Of a DNA stretch of 64,000 bases, positions 62,447-64,000 are shown one piece after another. The position numbers and the translations under genes are program-made. The DNA lies in NCBI GenBank assembly GCA_902776305.1, contig CACYPS010000001.1, forward strand, positions 248,001 through 312,000, given 5' to 3'. The notes under the pieces are model-generated. The model ran no database searches. It was not told where the DNA came from and worked only from the letters and a program-made list of their open reading frames with translations. The stretch is from an uncultured Lachnospiraceae bacterium (GTDB taxonomy: Bacteria; Bacillota; Clostridia; Lachnospirales; Lachnospiraceae). Numbering within the stretch: the first letter of the stretch is position 1; every line of letters begins with the position of its first letter.

Positions 62447-63994
62447 ATGAGCGACAAAAGACCAACAGTATTAATGATCCTCGATGGTTACGGACTCAGC
62501 GACACAGTTGAGCATAATGCCGTAGCGATGGCAAATACGCCGGTTATGGACGAGCTGGAAGCTACCTGCCCGTTCCAGAAAGGCTATGCAGCAGGTATGG
62601 CAGTAGGTCTTCCGGACGGCCAGATGGGCAACTCCGAAGTAGGCCACATGAATATGGGCGCAGGCCGCATTATCTATCAGGAACTCACCCGTATTTCCAA
62701 GGCAATCGATGATGGCGATTTCTTCAAGAACGAGGAGCTTATTGCAGCCGTTCAGAACGCTCTGGACAACGACTCCTCTCTTCATTTAATGGGACTTCTC
62801 TCTGACGGTGGTGTACACAGCCACAATACTCACCTCTACGGACTCCTTAAGCTTGCTAAGAACATGGGTCTCAAGAAAGTATATGTTCACTGCTTCATGG
62901 ACGGCCGCGACACACCGCCCGAATCAGGCAAGGGCTTTATCGAAGCTCTCGAAGCTAACATGGCTATGATCGGTGCCGGCGCAATCGCTACAGTTGCTGG
63001 CCGCTACTATGCAATGGACCGCGATAACAACTGGGATCGTGTAAAACTCGCTTACGATGCCATGACCAAGGGTGAAGGCGTCCAGGTCAAGAGTGCGGTT
63101 GAAGGCATGGCTGCTTCTTACGCAGACGGCAAGCCGGATGAATTCGTTCTTCCGTTCGTAGTACAGAAAGACGGCGCTCCGACAGCTACGATCAAAGACG
63201 GCGATTCCGTTATCTTCTTCAACTTCCGTCCGGACCGTGCCCGTGAAATGACACGTGCTTTCTGCATCGATGATTTCACAGGCTTCGACAGAGGCCCGAG
63301 AATCGTTACCAAGTTCGTCGTATTCACGGACTATGATGCAACAATCCCGAACAAGGATGTTGCGTTCAAGAAACAGGTCATCACAAACTCCTTCGGCGAA
63401 TATCTCTCCAAGCTCGGCATGAAGCAGCTCCGCACAGCTGAGACAGAGAAATATGCACACGTAACATTCTTCTTCAACGGCGGCGTTGAGGAACCGTTCC
63501 CGGGCGAAGACAGAGTTCTTATTCCGTCCCCGAAGGTCGCTACATATGACCTTAAGCCGGAAATGAGTGCGTTCGAAGTATGCGATGCTCTCTGCGGTGC
63601 TATCAGAAGCGGCAAGTATGACTCTATCGTAGTCAACTTCGCAAACGGCGACATGGTCGGACATACCGGCATCGAAGCTGCTGCAATCAAAGCTGTTGAA
63701 GCTGTTGACAAGGTAGTCGGCAGAGTCGTTGAGGCGATCAAGGAAGTCAACGGACAGCTGTTCATCTGCGCTGACCACGGCAACTGCGACAAGATGGTCG
63801 ACGAAAAGACCGGCAAGCCGTTCACAGCTCATACAACGAACCCGGTTCCGTTCATCCTTGTAAATGCTGATCCGAAGTGGGATCTGGCAGAAGGCGGACG
63901 TCTCTGCGACATCATCCCGACTCTGCTCGGTCTTATGGGACTTGAGCAGCCTGCAGAGATGACAGGTAGATGCCTGCTTGTCGAGAAGAAATAA
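62447..63994 (+). CDS. gpmI: 2,3-bisphosphoglycerate-independent phosphoglycerate mutase
   Basis: A 515-residue manganese-dependent alkaline-phosphatase-superfamily enzyme interconverting 3- and 2-phosphoglycerate in glycolysis. Metal sites are in MILDGYGLSDTVEHNAV and ICADHGNCDKM; the phosphorylated Ser is in GQMGNSEVGHMNMGAGR; HCFMDGRDTPPESG and FRPDRAREMTRAF bind substrate. The codon choice is strongly biased, as expected for a highly expressed gene. AAAAGGAG precedes the ATG. The stop is 6 bp from the right edge. Confidence 0.98.
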   Translation: MSDKRPTVLMILDGYGLSDTVEHNAVAMANTPVMDELEATCPFQKGYAAGMAVGLPDGQMGNSEVGHMNMGAGRIIYQELTRISKAIDDGDFFKNEELIAAVQNALDNDSSLHLMGLLSDGGVHSHNTHLYGLLKLAKNMGLKKVYVHCFMDGRDTPPESGKGFIEALEANMAMIGAGAIATVAGRYYAMDRDNNWDRVKLAYDAMTKGEGVQVKSAVEGMAASYADGKPDEFVLPFVVQKDGAPTATIKDGDSVIFFNFRPDRAREMTRAFCIDDFTGFDRGPRIVTKFVVFTDYDATIPNKDVAFKKQVITNSFGEYLSKLGMKQLRTAETEKYAHVTFFFNGGVEEPFPGEDRVLIPSPKVATYDLKPEMSAFEVCDALCGAIRSGKYDSIVVNFANGDMVGHTGIEAAAIKAVEAVDKVVGRVVEAIKEVNGQLFICADHGNCDKMVDEKTGKPFTAHTTNPVPFILVNADPKWDLAEGGRLCDIIPTLLGLMGLEQPAEMTGRCLLVEKK

Positions 63995-64000
63995 TCTCTT

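Overview
The window reads as chromosomal core DNA of a low-GC-phylum Gram-positive anaerobe, most likely a Clostridia member close to Lachnospiraceae. This rests on gene content and order, not on a database match. The locus dgt-dnaG-rpoD-trmK-nif3, the locus secG-rnr-smpB beside ssrA, an LTA-synthase-like protein, a CBS-type family II pyrophosphatase, clear Shine-Dalgarno sites with several TTG/GTG starts, and fermentative enzymes (D-lactate dehydrogenase, NAD(P)-glutamate dehydrogenase, pyruvate kinase) all fit. About 48 protein genes and three RNA genes (tRNA-Leu, RNase P RNA, tmRNA) can be supported; most protein genes lie on the minus strand.

Layout: 1-5.2 kb is a minus-strand run zf-HC2 protein - polA - coaE - walJ-like hydrolase - ACT protein - PFL (DUF711) protein. 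tRNA-Leu follows, then lysA, pyk and a rhomboid-like zinc-ribbon membrane protein (5.3-9.7 kb). aroC (plus strand) faces mntP; then come a lactonase, an L,D-transpeptidase lipoprotein, DUF1015-serC, glf, and a ppx-ppk polyphosphate operon (10-22.4 kb). rnpB and a uridine-kinase-like gene precede the replication/transcription block nif3-trmK-rpoD-dnaG-dgt (22.7-30.8 kb). gdhA, a Phd/RelE toxin-antitoxin pair, a lipoprotein-aminotransferase pair and a repeat-rich 1-kb gap lead to a MEMO-AMMECR1 fusion (31-37.7 kb). The 38-49.8 kb part is the most accessory: phosphoesterase, unknown secreted protein, two overlapping AraC regulators, AzlC/AzlD with an acyl-CoA ligase, an LTA synthase homologue, aminopeptidase P and an esterase. 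The right part holds an HPr-D-lactate dehydrogenase fusion, a CBS-pyrophosphatase, a large SWIM/SNF2 helicase, ssrA/smpB/rnr/secG and gpmI.

The most unusual single gene is at 50083-51384. It is a complete HPr-like phosphocarrier domain with His at position 15 and Asn at position 46, fused in frame to a complete D-lactate dehydrogenase. This would physically join the sugar-import phosphorelay to the main NADH-reoxidising step.

The gaps between genes carry several dispersed repeat families that fold into hairpins. Family A is about 72 bp, with compensatory base changes in its stems; family B starts with a TTCTTCATCGCG core; families C to F are smaller. There is also a seven-unit array of exactly 73 bp per unit with an internal dyad (35772-36252), next to a 153-bp near-palindrome. 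No transposase, phage, CRISPR array or defence island is visible.
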